Translations under genes and position numbers: made by a program
In this document: piece after piece, positions 7,661-15,193 of the stretch
Layout of the letters: each line of letters starts with the position of its first letter
Numbering within the stretch: position 1 is the stretch's first letter
Source of the DNA: LB3-1 sp036401895
GTDB lineage: Bacteria; Chloroflexota; Chloroflexia; Chloroflexales; Kallotenuaceae
DNA: 20,035 nt
Direction: 5' to 3'
NCBI GenBank assembly: GCA_036401895.1
Contig: DASWTW010000199.1
Coordinates: 1-20,035 of the forward strand
The notes under the pieces: generated by a model
What the model was told of the DNA's origin: nothing
Database searches by the model: none
Seen by the model: the letters and a program-made list of their open reading frames with translations, nothing else

Positions 7661-7891
7661 GAACCTAGAACCCAGAACCTAACGGAGAACTGAGAACAAA
7701 AAGGAAAACTCAAGATAGAAGTCATGTTCCTAATGCCTGCTGCACCGGAATAAAAGCGAGGCCATGAGAATCAGAAATGTGAGTGGCTATGCATTGAGAA
7801 CTCGAATGATGGCATTATCAAAAGGGTAAAAGACAAATCACTGTGACTCGACTCATTGGTTCTAGGTTCTTAGTTCTAGGTTCTAGGTTCT
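7661..7891. repeat. Repeat-bounded intergenic element, copy after fdhB
   Basis: The left arm has GAACCTA 7661, GAACCCA 7668, GAACCTA 7675, ACGGA, GAACTGA 7687 and GAACAAA 7694. A core of about 155 bp follows, then GGTTCTN-type units at 7858, 7865, 7872 (AGTTCT variant), 7879 and 7886. The order of parts is the same as in 6514-6770, and the cores are similar but diverged. No ORF or clear promoter is seen in the core. Confidence 0.7.
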
Positions 7892-7905
7892 TTATAGGAG
7901 AGCGC

Positions 7906-8958
7906 ATGTCAGATTCGTACCAGCGGCGCTGGGAGCCGAAGCGTGGTGGACGCTCTGTAGCCGACGAGACGCGCAACAGCTACTACAATGTGCCGGTGAT
8001 CCACAAGCCGCACTGGAAATGGCTGATCATCTTCTACTTTTTCCTGGGCGGTATCTCCAGCGCCAGCTACGTGATCGCGACGATCGCCGAGATCTGGGGC
8101 GGGCGCGACGGCAGACAGATTACCCGCGTGGGGCGCTATCTTTCGCTGGCGGCGCTGATCCCCAGCCCGATCTTGCTGATCCTGGATCTGGGCCGTCCCG
8201 AGCGCTTTCACCACATGCTGCGGATCGTTAAGCTGCGCTCGCCGATGTCGCTGGGCACGTGGGGCCTGACGATCTTCGGCATGTTCTGCGCGCTGTCGGC
8301 GCTGATTCAGGCCGCGCAGGACGGACTGCTGAGCCGCATCGCGCTGATCAACCGGCTGCTGCTGGCGCTGCCTCGCAAAACAATCAGCGTGATCGGCGGG
8401 ATGTTCGGCTTTTTTGTGGGCGGCTACACCGGCGTGCTGCTGGGCGTCACCGCAGTGCCGATCTGGGCCAAGAACGCGCTGCTGCTGGGGCCGCTCTTTC
8501 TCTCGTCGGCGATGTCGAGCGCCTGTGCCGCGATCACGCTGCTGCTCTCGCTGGTGCGCAAACCGCAGCACAGAACGATTCTCCGGCTTGAGCGCCTGGA
8601 CACGCTGGCACTGCTGGCTGAGCTAGGCTTGATTCTCTCGGCGCGGGTGAACGCGGGACAGATCATCTCGCGGCCGATCCGCGAAGGACGGCTGGGGCGA
8701 ATCTTTCGCTGGGGCGTGCTGGGCGGCGGCATTCTCGCGCCGCTGGCGATCCAGATCCGCAGCATTGTCAGCCACCGGCCGCCGTCACGCTCCCTGACGA
8801 TCCTGTCGTCGCTGCTGACGCTGACGGGCGGCTTTCTCCTGCGCTACGTGATGGTCATGGCCGGTCGCGCCTCCGCCGACGATCCGCAGGCCACATTTGA
8901 GTATGCGCGTAGCGGCAGGCGGCAGACTCCGACGCCGGATCGCAGCCAGGAGCGCTGA
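7906..8958 (+). CDS. nrfD: NrfD/PsrC-type membrane subunit of the formate dehydrogenase
   Basis: This 350-residue protein has about eight to nine hydrophobic helices. The first helix segment (WKWLIIFYFFLGGISSASYV) and the DLGRPERFHHML motif at the cytoplasmic end of a helix are typical of NrfD/PsrC proteins. These anchor Fe-S subunits and exchange electrons with quinone without binding haem. It takes the place that the dihaem cytochrome b FdnI has in E. coli, and with fdhA and fdhB completes a three-gene membrane complex. I choose ATG 7906 (AGGAG at 7896-7900) rather than the in-frame ATG at 7843, because the extra 21 codons would be translated repeat sequence. A hydrophilic, basic C-terminal tail follows the last helix. 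NrfD is assigned from the helices and motif; the quinone role is by homology. Confidence 0.88.
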   Translation: MSDSYQRRWEPKRGGRSVADETRNSYYNVPVIHKPHWKWLIIFYFFLGGISSASYVIATIAEIWGGRDGRQITRVGRYLSLAALIPSPILLILDLGRPERFHHMLRIVKLRSPMSLGTWGLTIFGMFCALSALIQAAQDGLLSRIALINRLLLALPRKTISVIGGMFGFFVGGYTGVLLGVTAVPIWAKNALLLGPLFLSSAMSSACAAITLLLSLVRKPQHRTILRLERLDTLALLAELGLILSARVNAGQIISRPIREGRLGRIFRWGVLGGGILAPLAIQIRSIVSHRPPSRSLTILSSLLTLTGGFLLRYVMVMAGRASADDPQATFEYARSGRRQTPTPDRSQER

Positions 8959-9003
8959 GATCGAGCAGTACGGCATCAGGAAGTTGCGCGGCACATCGAG
9001 CGA

Positions 9004-9387
9004 TCAGGCCAGATCCGCCGCCCGGCGCCTGAGCACCACGCGCTCCAGCGAGACCGTCAGCACATCACCGATCGGAATCACGTGTCGCTCCAGCAGCCCC
9101 CACCACTTGCCGATCACCAGCTCGCCCGCGCCCAGCGGCCTGGCATCTGCTGTGGTCGCGTAGCCCGCGCCGGCCGATTGGTTGCGCACCGCCGAATTGC
9201 CAAGCGGCTGGGTCGGCATGGGGCCGAGGAGCTCGCCGCTCACGCTGCTGGTCTGGAGTGCGTCGGGGAGAATGCGCTCTTGAGCTGTTGTAGCTCCACG
9301 CCGGATCTTGAGCACGGTGCCGAGATATACCTGATCGAAGCTGTACACATCCATCCAGACGCGAATATCGCGATCATCAAAGCTCAT
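9004..9387 (-). CDS. Conserved-looking hypothetical protein (PRC-barrel-like?)
   Basis: This 127-residue soluble protein begins MSFDDRDIRVWMDVYS. The N-terminal part (VYSFDQVYLGTVLKIRRG) and the C-terminal part (HVIPIGDVLTVSLERVVLRR) look like paired beta-strand segments of a PRC-barrel or DUF2171-like fold. The middle (about 35-90) is low-complexity and Ser/Gly/Ala/Pro-rich, so probably a flexible linker. No catalytic motif is seen and I do not recognise the family with confidence. GAGGAG lies about 6 bases before its ATG on the minus strand, which supports both the strand and the start. It is convergent with nrfD, 45 bases apart. Confidence 0.65.
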   Translation of the reverse strand: MSFDDRDIRVWMDVYSFDQVYLGTVLKIRRGATTAQERILPDALQTSSVSGELLGPMPTQPLGNSAVRNQSAGAGYATTADARPLGAGELVIGKWWGLLERHVIPIGDVLTVSLERVVLRRRAADLA

Positions 9388-9494
9388 GCGGCTCTCCTCA
9401 GCGCAACACGCAGCACAACTATCGATCGAGTTGCCGTAAGCATAGCCTATGCCACGTGCTTAAGCGAAGAGGTAAACATTCCCGGGATCGCGCA

Positions 9495-9524
9495 GGCTCA
9501 CCCGCCGCGAGCAGCAGGTGAGCC
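9495..9524. terminator. Hairpin downstream of the SnoaL-like gene
   Basis: GGCTCACC 9495-9502 and GGTGAGCC 9517-9524 are perfect 8-bp arms around a 14-base loop. It lies 3' of the minus-strand gene ending at 9580 and before the next minus-strand gene. No U tract follows on either strand, so terminator function is uncertain. I see nothing else in the 192-bp gap 9388-9579. Confidence 0.35.
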
Positions 9525-9579
9525 ATGGAGCCGGATCATAGCCGAGATCAAGCGTGGTAGATGCAGCGGCTGGTTCGGC

Positions 9580-10023
9580 TCAGGCGCCGACCTCACGCTC
9601 TCCGAGCTGCACAAGACCTACCTGCTTGTAAAGCTCAAGAAAATCAAAGCTATTCCAGGCCTCGACAATCTTGCCGTTCTTGATCCGCGCCATGGTCATG
9701 CCCGTATATTCGATGGGCTTGCCGGTCGCCTTGGTGCCGAGACTATCGCCGGTATGTCGTGCGCGGACGGTGCAATAGATCGCCACCAGGTCGCCCTCGG
9801 CAACCGTTTCGTGGATCGTCACCTTGATGTCGGAGAGGGACTCGCGAAAGGCGTGATACATGCGCTTGAAGTCGTCGGGCGTTTGCAGCGCTCTGCCGTG
9901 CTCGTCGGCGTTGCCGTGCGCCGGCGTCTCGGGGTCCAGCAACTCGTCGATGACCTCAGTTCGTCCCTTGGTCCAGACCTCATCAAACCAGCGGTGGACG
10001 AGCGCCTTGTTGGCTTCTGACAT
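9580..10023 (-). CDS. SnoaL-like / NTF2-fold protein (putative ester cyclase family)
   Basis: This 147-residue protein begins MSEANKALVHRWFDEVWTKG, the typical first helix of SnoaL-like polyketide-cyclase proteins. It continues with DELLDPETPAHG, a FRESLSDIKVTIHETVAEGD segment, RARHTGDSLG and a KIVEAWNSFDFLELYKQ ending. Members share a cone-shaped fold with a ligand pocket, but most, such as this one, have no known substrate. The start at 10023 has AAGGAGG 6-7 bases upstream on the minus strand. The open frame continues further upstream to 10266 without family similarity, and I exclude that part. It stands apart from polyketide genes, so a real cyclase role is unlikely. Confidence 0.85.
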   Translation of the reverse strand: MSEANKALVHRWFDEVWTKGRTEVIDELLDPETPAHGNADEHGRALQTPDDFKRMYHAFRESLSDIKVTIHETVAEGDLVAIYCTVRARHTGDSLGTKATGKPIEYTGMTMARIKNGKIVEAWNSFDFLELYKQVGLVQLGEREVGA

Positions 10024-10228
10024 GGGAGCCTCCTTGTTCTCACCCGTGGGGGACACCGATTCCGAATGTGTACGATTCAGCACGCCACGTGCCAGGCGAG
10101 ATGTACCTGTGTTATCGCGCAATGAGATTAGGCTGTCAAGTGTGCGAATCAAAGACCGGCGCACCCTGAACACCCATCGTCCCAGCGTGAGCCACGTTCG
10201 ATCGCTGCATTGTTCTTGCCAGACCGCG

Positions 10229-10265
10229 TATACTGGCATCAGCATAAAGCTCACTGGTGATGCCA
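10229..10265 (+). promoter_or_regulatory. Possible -10 element and inverted repeat upstream of the PAS kinase
   Basis: TATACT at 10229-10234 matches a sigma-70 type -10 box, although the -35 region (about 10206-10211, TGCATT) is weak. It abuts a perfect 8-bp inverted repeat, TGGCATCA 10234-10241 and TGATGCCA 10258-10265. This could be an operator or a leader hairpin. The rest of the 278-bp divergent gap 10024-10301 shows no clear signal. Confidence 0.35.
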
Positions 10266-10301
10266 TAATTAGCCGGCACGCAGAAGGTGCAGGAGTTGTG
10301 T

Positions 10302-12449
10302 ATGGATGTTGAGGTGTTCGCGCGGCAGGTTCAGGAGGCTGAGGGCCGCTTACAAGGGCTGATCCAACAGACTCAGGGCCCGCCGCTCGATGCGCAGCCG
10401 GTCTTAGACATGACGCTTGCCGAGCTAAGCACCGCCTTCGAAGAGCTGAACGTCGCCGTCGAGGAGTTGAACGCCCAGCAGCAGGAATTACTCGCCAGCC
10501 AGCAGCTGATCGAGAGCGAGCGCCAGCGCTACCGGGATCTCTTCGATTTTGCCCCAGACAGCTACCTCGTCACCGATGAGCGCGGCGTGATCCAGGAGGC
10601 CAATCGAGCAGCCGCGACGCTGCTCAACATCGATCAGCCGTTTCTGCCTGGATTACCGCTGAGCGTCTTTCTGCCCCAGCATGAGTCGGCGCGGCTGTTT
10701 CAGCATCTCCAGAGCCTGCGCCGCGCCCAGCCCGGCACAATCGAGGAGTGGGAGATGCCGATCCAGCCGCGCAACGCGTCACCTCGCGACGCCTGGCTGC
10801 GGGTCGCGCCGATAACGAACCATGCGCGGCGCGTGGTTGGCTTGCGCTGGCTCCTGCGCGATCAAACGGCGCACAAGCTCAGCCTCGCTCAGCAGCAGAC
10901 CAGCGCGATCCTTGAAAGCATCAGCGATGCCTTCTATGCCGTGGATCACGAGTGGCGCTTCACCTACGTCAACCACAAGGCCGAGCAACTGCTGGGCCAA
11001 TCGCGGGAGCAGTTGCTCGGCCAGAATATCTGGGAGGTGTTCCCGGCGGCGATGATGAGCGACGCCTACACGCACCATCAGCGGGCGATGACCGAGCAGG
11101 AGGTCGTCGAGTTCGAGATGCTGTCGCCGGTGCTGCACTCCTGGATCGAAGGCCGAATCTATCCCAGCGCGCAGGGTGTCTCAGTCTACTTTCACGATAT
11201 TTCCGAGCGCAAACGTGCCGAGGCCGGGCTCCAGCTCCTGGCGCAAGCCAGCGATCTGCTCTCGGCCACGCTCGACTACGAGACAACACTGGTGCAGGTG
11301 GCGCAGCTAGCCGTCCCAGCGCTGGCCGATATGTGCCTCGTCAGCATCCAGGAGGAAGATGGCGAGGCACGCCGGATTGAAGTCGCGGTCGCCGAATCGA
11401 TTCCAGCCGAGCATAGGGAGCTGGTCAAGCGGCTGGCCGACGACGGCTGGAGCCGGCTGATGGCGCGGGCGGTCCGTCGCGAAGAGTCGATTCTGATCCC
11501 CGATCTGCCGCGTGCCTTCCGCGAGATGCTAGAGCCCGACTCTGAGCACCGGCAGATCGCCCGGACGCTGAATCTTCAGTCGCTTATGGTCATCCCGCTG
11601 CTGGTACGTGAACACACAGTAGGCGCGCTGGTCATGGGCTACGCCCATGACCAGCACGCCTACGATCAGACCCATCTCGCCCTCGCCGCCGATCTGGCCG
11701 ATCGTATCGCGCTAGCCATCGATAATGCCCGGCTCTACCGCGACGCCCAGGCCGCGATCGCCGCCCGCGACACATTCCTGTCGATGGCGTCCCACGAGCT
11801 GAAAACGCCGCTGACTGCGCTGATGGGCTATGCCTATCTGCTGCAACACACGCCCCGCGAGGGAGCAGCGGCCGATGAGCGCGCACGCCAGGCAGCCGAT
11901 GTGATCGCGCGGCAAACCCAGCGGCTCAACCACCTGATCGATGAGATGCTCGATCTGACTCGCATTCAGCGCGGCCAGTGGGATCTGCTGCTCCAGCCAG
12001 TCGACATCCTGCCGCTGATCGAGCGCGCCGTGGACGAGACGCAGCTTACCAGCGCCAGCCATCGCATCGACTGGACGCCGGCGTACGACGAGCTGATCGT
12101 CAACGGCGACGAGGGGTGGCTGGAGCAGGTGATCCAGAATCTGCTCAACAACGCGGTGAAATATAGTCCGGCCGGCGGGCGCATCGCCGTCGCGGTCGAG
12201 GTCGAGGATCACATAGCGCGAGTCAGCGTCGCGGATCAAGGGATCGGCATTCCTCAGACGGCGCAGGCGCGGCTCTGGGAGCCGTTCTACCGCGCGGCCA
12301 ATGCCAGCAAACAAAGCAGAGGCTTCGGCATCGGCCTGTTTATTGTGCATGAGATCGTGCGGCGTCACGGCGGCTCGATCGCTGTGCAGAGCGTCGAGCA
12401 TAAGGGCAGCACGTTTACGGTAAGCCTGCCGCTGCTGGCCGTCGAGTGA
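10302..12449 (+). CDS. PAS-PAS-GAF sensor histidine kinase
   Basis: This 715-residue protein has no transmembrane helix, so it is probably a cytoplasmic sensor. Residues 1-75 are largely coiled coil (FEELNVAVEELNAQQQELLASQ). A first PAS domain covers about 76-195 and a second about 200-310, ending in the PAC-like VYFHDISERKRAE. A GAF domain covers about 315-480. The HisKA dimerisation helix has SHELKTPL with the phosphoacceptor H498. The ATPase domain has the N box around N616 (NLLNNAVKYSP), the G1 box DQGIGIP and the G2 box GFGIGLFIVHEI. ATG 10302 has AGGAG six bases upstream, so I prefer it to GTG 10287. It has no receiver domain; the neighbouring RR genes are candidate partners. Its ligand is unknown. 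Confidence 0.92.
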   Translation: MDVEVFARQVQEAEGRLQGLIQQTQGPPLDAQPVLDMTLAELSTAFEELNVAVEELNAQQQELLASQQLIESERQRYRDLFDFAPDSYLVTDERGVIQEANRAAATLLNIDQPFLPGLPLSVFLPQHESARLFQHLQSLRRAQPGTIEEWEMPIQPRNASPRDAWLRVAPITNHARRVVGLRWLLRDQTAHKLSLAQQQTSAILESISDAFYAVDHEWRFTYVNHKAEQLLGQSREQLLGQNIWEVFPAAMMSDAYTHHQRAMTEQEVVEFEMLSPVLHSWIEGRIYPSAQGVSVYFHDISERKRAEAGLQLLAQASDLLSATLDYETTLVQVAQLAVPALADMCLVSIQEEDGEARRIEVAVAESIPAEHRELVKRLADDGWSRLMARAVRREESILIPDLPRAFREMLEPDSEHRQIARTLNLQSLMVIPLLVREHTVGALVMGYAHDQHAYDQTHLALAADLADRIALAIDNARLYRDAQAAIAARDTFLSMASHELKTPLTALMGYAYLLQHTPREGAAADERARQAADVIARQTQRLNHLIDEMLDLTRIQRGQWDLLLQPVDILPLIERAVDETQLTSASHRIDWTPAYDELIVNGDEGWLEQVIQNLLNNAVKYSPAGGRIAVAVEVEDHIARVSVADQGIGIPQTAQARLWEPFYRAANASKQSRGFGIGLFIVHEIVRRHGGSIAVQSVEHKGSTFTVSLPLLAVE

Positions 12450-12472
12450 TCGCGCGCGACGGCCGGACACAA

Positions 12473-12508
12473 CGCTTCCCTGCCGCCGGTGCGACGAGCA
12501 GGGAAGCG
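12473..12508. terminator. Bidirectional hairpin between convergent kinase genes
   Basis: CGCTTCCCTGC 12473-12483 and GCAGGGAAGCG 12498-12508 are perfect 11-bp arms around a 14-base loop. It lies midway in the 80-bp gap between the two convergent stop codons. There is no U tract, but its position and stability favour a terminator for both genes. Confidence 0.6.
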
Positions 12509-12529
12509 CGCAAGGGGAAGCGGTGAATT

Positions 12530-13615
12530 TCAGGCCAGCGGGATCGCCAGCCGGCTGCACGTGCCGGTGTCGCTGCTCTGCCATTCCACGTTGCCGCCCA
12601 GGCTCTGCGCCAGCTGGCTGACCGTCATTCGGCCCCGGCCCGGCGCTGCCTGCGCGACATCGAAGCCAATCCCGTCGTCGGCGATCTCTAGCGTGAAAAC
12701 ACCGTCCTGCACGGCGTAGCGAATATTGACTTTGCCGAAGCGATTGTCGGGGAAGGCGTGCTTGAAACAGTTGGTGACCAGCTCATTCACGATCATCGCC
12801 AGCGGCGAGGCGATCGCCAGCGGCAGATTCAGCGGCTCGCCCTCGACGTTCAGCATCACCCGCCGCCACGGCCGGTAGACGGTTTTGAGCGCCGAGGCGA
12901 TCGTGCGCACCAGGTTACCGATCTCAACCGGATCATCCTGAAGCGCCTCTGAGATCTCATAGACCAGCGCCGCGCCGCGCACTCGGCTCTTGAGCTGCTG
13001 GACGATCTCGCGCTCAGGCCCCGGCGAGATCTTGCGCACCGCCGCCTCGACGATGCCGCTCAGCGCCTGCATGTGCGTGCTCACGTTATGCAAAAATTCG
13101 CGGCGCAGCGTGGTCTCGATCGCTGCCTCGTTCTGTGAAACATCAAGCTGGCGCTGCATCAAGGCCAGCATATCGCGCAGGCGGATGGCCTCGTGCTCCA
13201 CGGAGCGCAGCTCGTCCTGGCGCCGGAGCAGCCGCCGCACCCGCAGCAGCAGCTCGTCGGGAACAAACGGCTTTTTCACGTAATCATCAGCGCCTGCTTC
13301 CAGGCCGTTGAGCACATTTCGCTGCTGAGTCAGCGCGGTCAGCATCACAATCGGCGTCGGCGCGATCTCGCTCTGGCGCACGTACTCGCAGACCTCGTAG
13401 CCGCTGGTATCGGGCAGCATCAGATCGAGCACGATCAGATCGACATGCTCGCGCTGAAGCAGCTCGATCGCGGCTGTGCCGGAAGAAGTGACCAGAATCT
13501 GGTAGCCGGCCAGGGTGAATAAGTGCTCTAATGCTGATTGAATATCTGGATCATCTTCTACCACAAGCAAAGTCGCTGGCTGCGGGATAACCTCCTCCAT
13601 TGCCTGTTGCGTCAT
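12530..13615 (-). CDS. Response-regulator receiver fused to a HisKA_2-type histidine kinase
   Basis: This 361-residue protein is all soluble. Residues 12-130 form a receiver domain with acidic pocket E20/D21/D22, phosphoacceptor D64 (LIVLDLMLP), T93 and K115 (VKKPF). A coiled-coil linker (about 131-170) leads to a HisKA_2-like helix pair, FLHNVSTHMQALSGIV, with H176 as likely phosphoacceptor. The HATPase domain has IVNELVTNCFKHAF and DDGIGFD boxes as in HisKA_2 kinases. Such proteins take a phosphoryl signal in through the receiver and change kinase activity. I choose start 13615 because GGAGGAG lies five bases upstream. An in-frame ATG at 13627 lacks a Shine-Dalgarno sequence and would add four residues. 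There is no DNA-binding domain. Confidence 0.88.
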   Translation of the reverse strand: MTQQAMEEVIPQPATLLVVEDDPDIQSALEHLFTLAGYQILVTSSGTAAIELLQREHVDLIVLDLMLPDTSGYEVCEYVRQSEIAPTPIVMLTALTQQRNVLNGLEAGADDYVKKPFVPDELLLRVRRLLRRQDELRSVEHEAIRLRDMLALMQRQLDVSQNEAAIETTLRREFLHNVSTHMQALSGIVEAAVRKISPGPEREIVQQLKSRVRGAALVYEISEALQDDPVEIGNLVRTIASALKTVYRPWRRVMLNVEGEPLNLPLAIASPLAMIVNELVTNCFKHAFPDNRFGKVNIRYAVQDGVFTLEIADDGIGFDVAQAAPGRGRMTVSQLAQSLGGNVEWQSSDTGTCSRLAIPLA

Positions 13616-13977
13616 CAACTCCTCCATTTATGGTCATCATCGGTTACGACTATCTGCAATCGCTCGGATTGTTTGTTCATCGCTGCCTGCTATCTTACTA
13701 CGCTTCTCGATCATGCCCGTTGGTTAGACAAAAGCCGCGTTGAGCAGCAGGTTATGTGCCAGGCATGACAGCATATAGTCTGCCGCCGGTCAGAAAAGCT
13801 ATCTGGCACAGCTTTTGCTATGGGACTTGCCTTCACTTGCCATGTGAGAACGCCAGCGAAGTCATACACCTGGATGTCAGGCACCGCACAGACGCAGTTC
13901 CTGGGAGCGAACGATCCGAACTGTATCGGATGGCACAGCGCGTGCTGAGGTGGGCGCGCGAGGAAGGAGTGACCCGT
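13616..13977. other. Divergent intergenic region between two response-regulator genes
   Basis: This 362-bp stretch holds the leader and promoters of both flanking genes, though I see no convincing -35/-10 pair. One perfect inverted repeat stands out: AAAAGCT 13794-13800 and AGCTTTT 13810-13816 around a 9-base loop, a possible operator. The plus frame before 13978 stays open back to 13756, but its 74 codons have no receiver-domain or other recognisable features. Confidence 0.5.
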
Positions 13978-14361
13978 ATGCCCCGCACGTCCGGCACACC
14001 CTGTCATATTCTTATCGTGGAGGATGACCCGGCGATCATGACGATGATCCAGCTGCTGCTTGATATGCGCGGCTATTCTTCGACGGCGGCAGCCGATGGT
14101 GAGGCGGCGATCGAGTATCTGCGCGAGGCCGAGACGTTGCCCGACGTGATCCTGCTGGATCTTCAGATGCCGGGCATGGATGGCAAAGCTTTTCTCGCCA
14201 TACGCCAGACAATGCCGGAGTGGCAGGCGATTCCTGTGATCCTGCTGTCGGCCACTCAGGAGGTCACAGCGGTCCAGCAGCAGCTCGACGTGCAGGCGTC
14301 GATCCGCAAGCCCTTCGATCCCGAGCATATGCTGGATCTGGTCACGCGCTTCTGCGCCTGA
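13978..14361 (+). CDS. Single-domain CheY-like response regulator
   Basis: This 127-residue protein is a single receiver domain with no output domain. The acidic pocket is E15/D16/D17 (LIVEDDP), the phosphoacceptor is D61 (VILLDLQMPGMDG), a Ser/Thr switch lies in ILLSATQ, and Lys in SIRKPFDP closes the site. ATG 13978 follows AAGGAG (13964-13969) by eight bases. Such single-domain regulators pass phosphate to other proteins or act by protein contact. The two kinases beside it are the natural candidates, for example the PAS kinase as donor, but the gene order (plus, minus, plus) means they are not one operon. Confidence 0.88.
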   Translation: MPRTSGTPCHILIVEDDPAIMTMIQLLLDMRGYSSTAAADGEAAIEYLREAETLPDVILLDLQMPGMDGKAFLAIRQTMPEWQAIPVILLSATQEVTAVQQQLDVQASIRKPFDPEHMLDLVTRFCA

Positions 14362-14396
14362 TTGAAACCACTTCCACCTGTAGCTTAGCTTGTGCT

Positions 14397-14440
14397 ATCC
14401 TTGACTGCCAGCGGCGTCTCGCTTTCGACCAGTCAAGGAT
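14397..14440 (+). promoter_or_regulatory. Inverted repeat covering a ribosome binding site
   Basis: ATCCTTGACTG 14397-14407 and CAGTCAAGGAT 14430-14440 are perfect 11-bp arms around a 22-base loop. The 3' arm contains AAGGA (14435-14439), the Shine-Dalgarno of the ORF starting at 14445. If transcription begins upstream, the hairpin would hide that site. Confidence 0.6.
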
Positions 14441-14444
14441 CTGC

Positions 14445-14588
14445 ATGGCAACGTTTGTTCATCTCACGCCCGAGAAACACGTACGCAGCACTCGGCGCGC
14501 AGGCATCAAGGCGCAGCCGATGCATCCCAGCGTACCGCCGGGTGTCTTCGCTATGCCGACCAGCAGTAGCCGACGAGGTGTTTCGTGA
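14445..14588 (+). CDS. 47-residue ORF, likely a truncated N-terminus, coupled to the phosphatase gene
   Basis: ATG 14445 has AAGGA five bases upstream. The protein begins MATFVHLTPEKHVRSTRRAG and later reads PGVFAMP before ending in SSSRRGVS. From memory this beginning, HLTPEK...RRxGIK...GVFAMP, resembles the first 45 or so residues of longer hypothetical bacterial proteins, so the gene may be the stub left by a deletion. Its TGA (14586-14588) overlaps the GTG start of the phosphatase gene (GTGA), so translation of the two is probably coupled whether or not the peptide is functional. It is short, so coding status is uncertain. Confidence 0.5.
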   Translation: MATFVHLTPEKHVRSTRRAGIKAQPMHPSVPPGVFAMPTSSSRRGVS

Positions 14589-15193
14589 CCCATCTGTATC
14601 TTATTCGCCACGCCGACTACATCTACGCCGAGCAAGACGGCAAAAAGCGCGATCTTGGACTCTCGCCGGCCGGAATCGCGCAGGCAGAGCGCCTCCGTGA
14701 TCGGCTGGCACGCAGCGGCGAGATCAAGCCGGATGTTTTCATCGCCAGCACGGAGCGCGGCGCGCAGGAGACCGCGCAGATCGTAGCGCCCGTCTTCGAG
14801 CCGCCGCTGCTCTCCGATGCCGACGTCGAGGAGTGGCGCAGCGAGGATGGCAGCTTCAGCACCGAGGAGTTTATGCAGCGCTGGCACCAGCTAGCGGAGA
14901 CTCAGAAGCCGTTCTATCGCTGGGTCGCGGGCTACGAAAGCTGGGTCGAGTTCTCGGCGCGGGCGCAGATAGCGCTCAATCGGATTGTGCAGGAGCACGC
15001 CGGGAAAACCATCGTGATCCTCACACACGGCGGCGTGATCCAGGCGTCGTTTGAGTATTTCTTTGGCTACGGCCTGGCGACCATGCAGCGCGCAACCCTG
15101 ACGATGAAGAATACCAGCATCACGCACTGGCTCCAGCCTGAGGGATCAAGCAAGTGGGTGCTGGAGCGCTTCAACGACTATCATCACCTGTGA
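14585..15193 (+). CDS. Histidine-phosphatase superfamily protein (phosphoglycerate-mutase-like)
   Basis: This 202-residue protein starts with GTG 14585 and reads MTHLYLIRHAD. The RHG-type motif is RHA with catalytic H9 and R8. The second conserved His is H148 in ILTHGGVI, and R58 lies in the ASTERGAQETA segment typical of the family. The fold covers the entire length. Members remove phosphate from small metabolites or proteins; the substrate cannot be told from sequence. The first residue of the third motif position is Ala rather than Gly (RHAD), which is common in this superfamily. The start overlaps the stop of the preceding small ORF, and GAGG lies about 7 bases upstream. Confidence 0.88.
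   Translation: MTHLYLIRHADYIYAEQDGKKRDLGLSPAGIAQAERLRDRLARSGEIKPDVFIASTERGAQETAQIVAPVFEPPLLSDADVEEWRSEDGSFSTEEFMQRWHQLAETQKPFYRWVAGYESWVEFSARAQIALNRIVQEHAGKTIVILTHGGVIQASFEYFFGYGLATMQRATLTMKNTSITHWLQPEGSSKWVLERFNDYHHL

Noticed and set aside
7843..7905. Upstream start for nrfD
   Set aside because: It would translate the heptamer repeats, whereas ATG 7906 has AGGAG and the family N-terminus.
9082..10020. 312-codon plus-strand frame
   Set aside because: It overlaps two minus-strand genes that have good Shine-Dalgarno sites, and its own product has no recognisable domain.
13756..13977. 74-codon N-terminal extension of the CheY-like protein
   Set aside because: Receiver homology starts after 13978, where AAGGAG gives a well-placed start; the extension shows no domain features.
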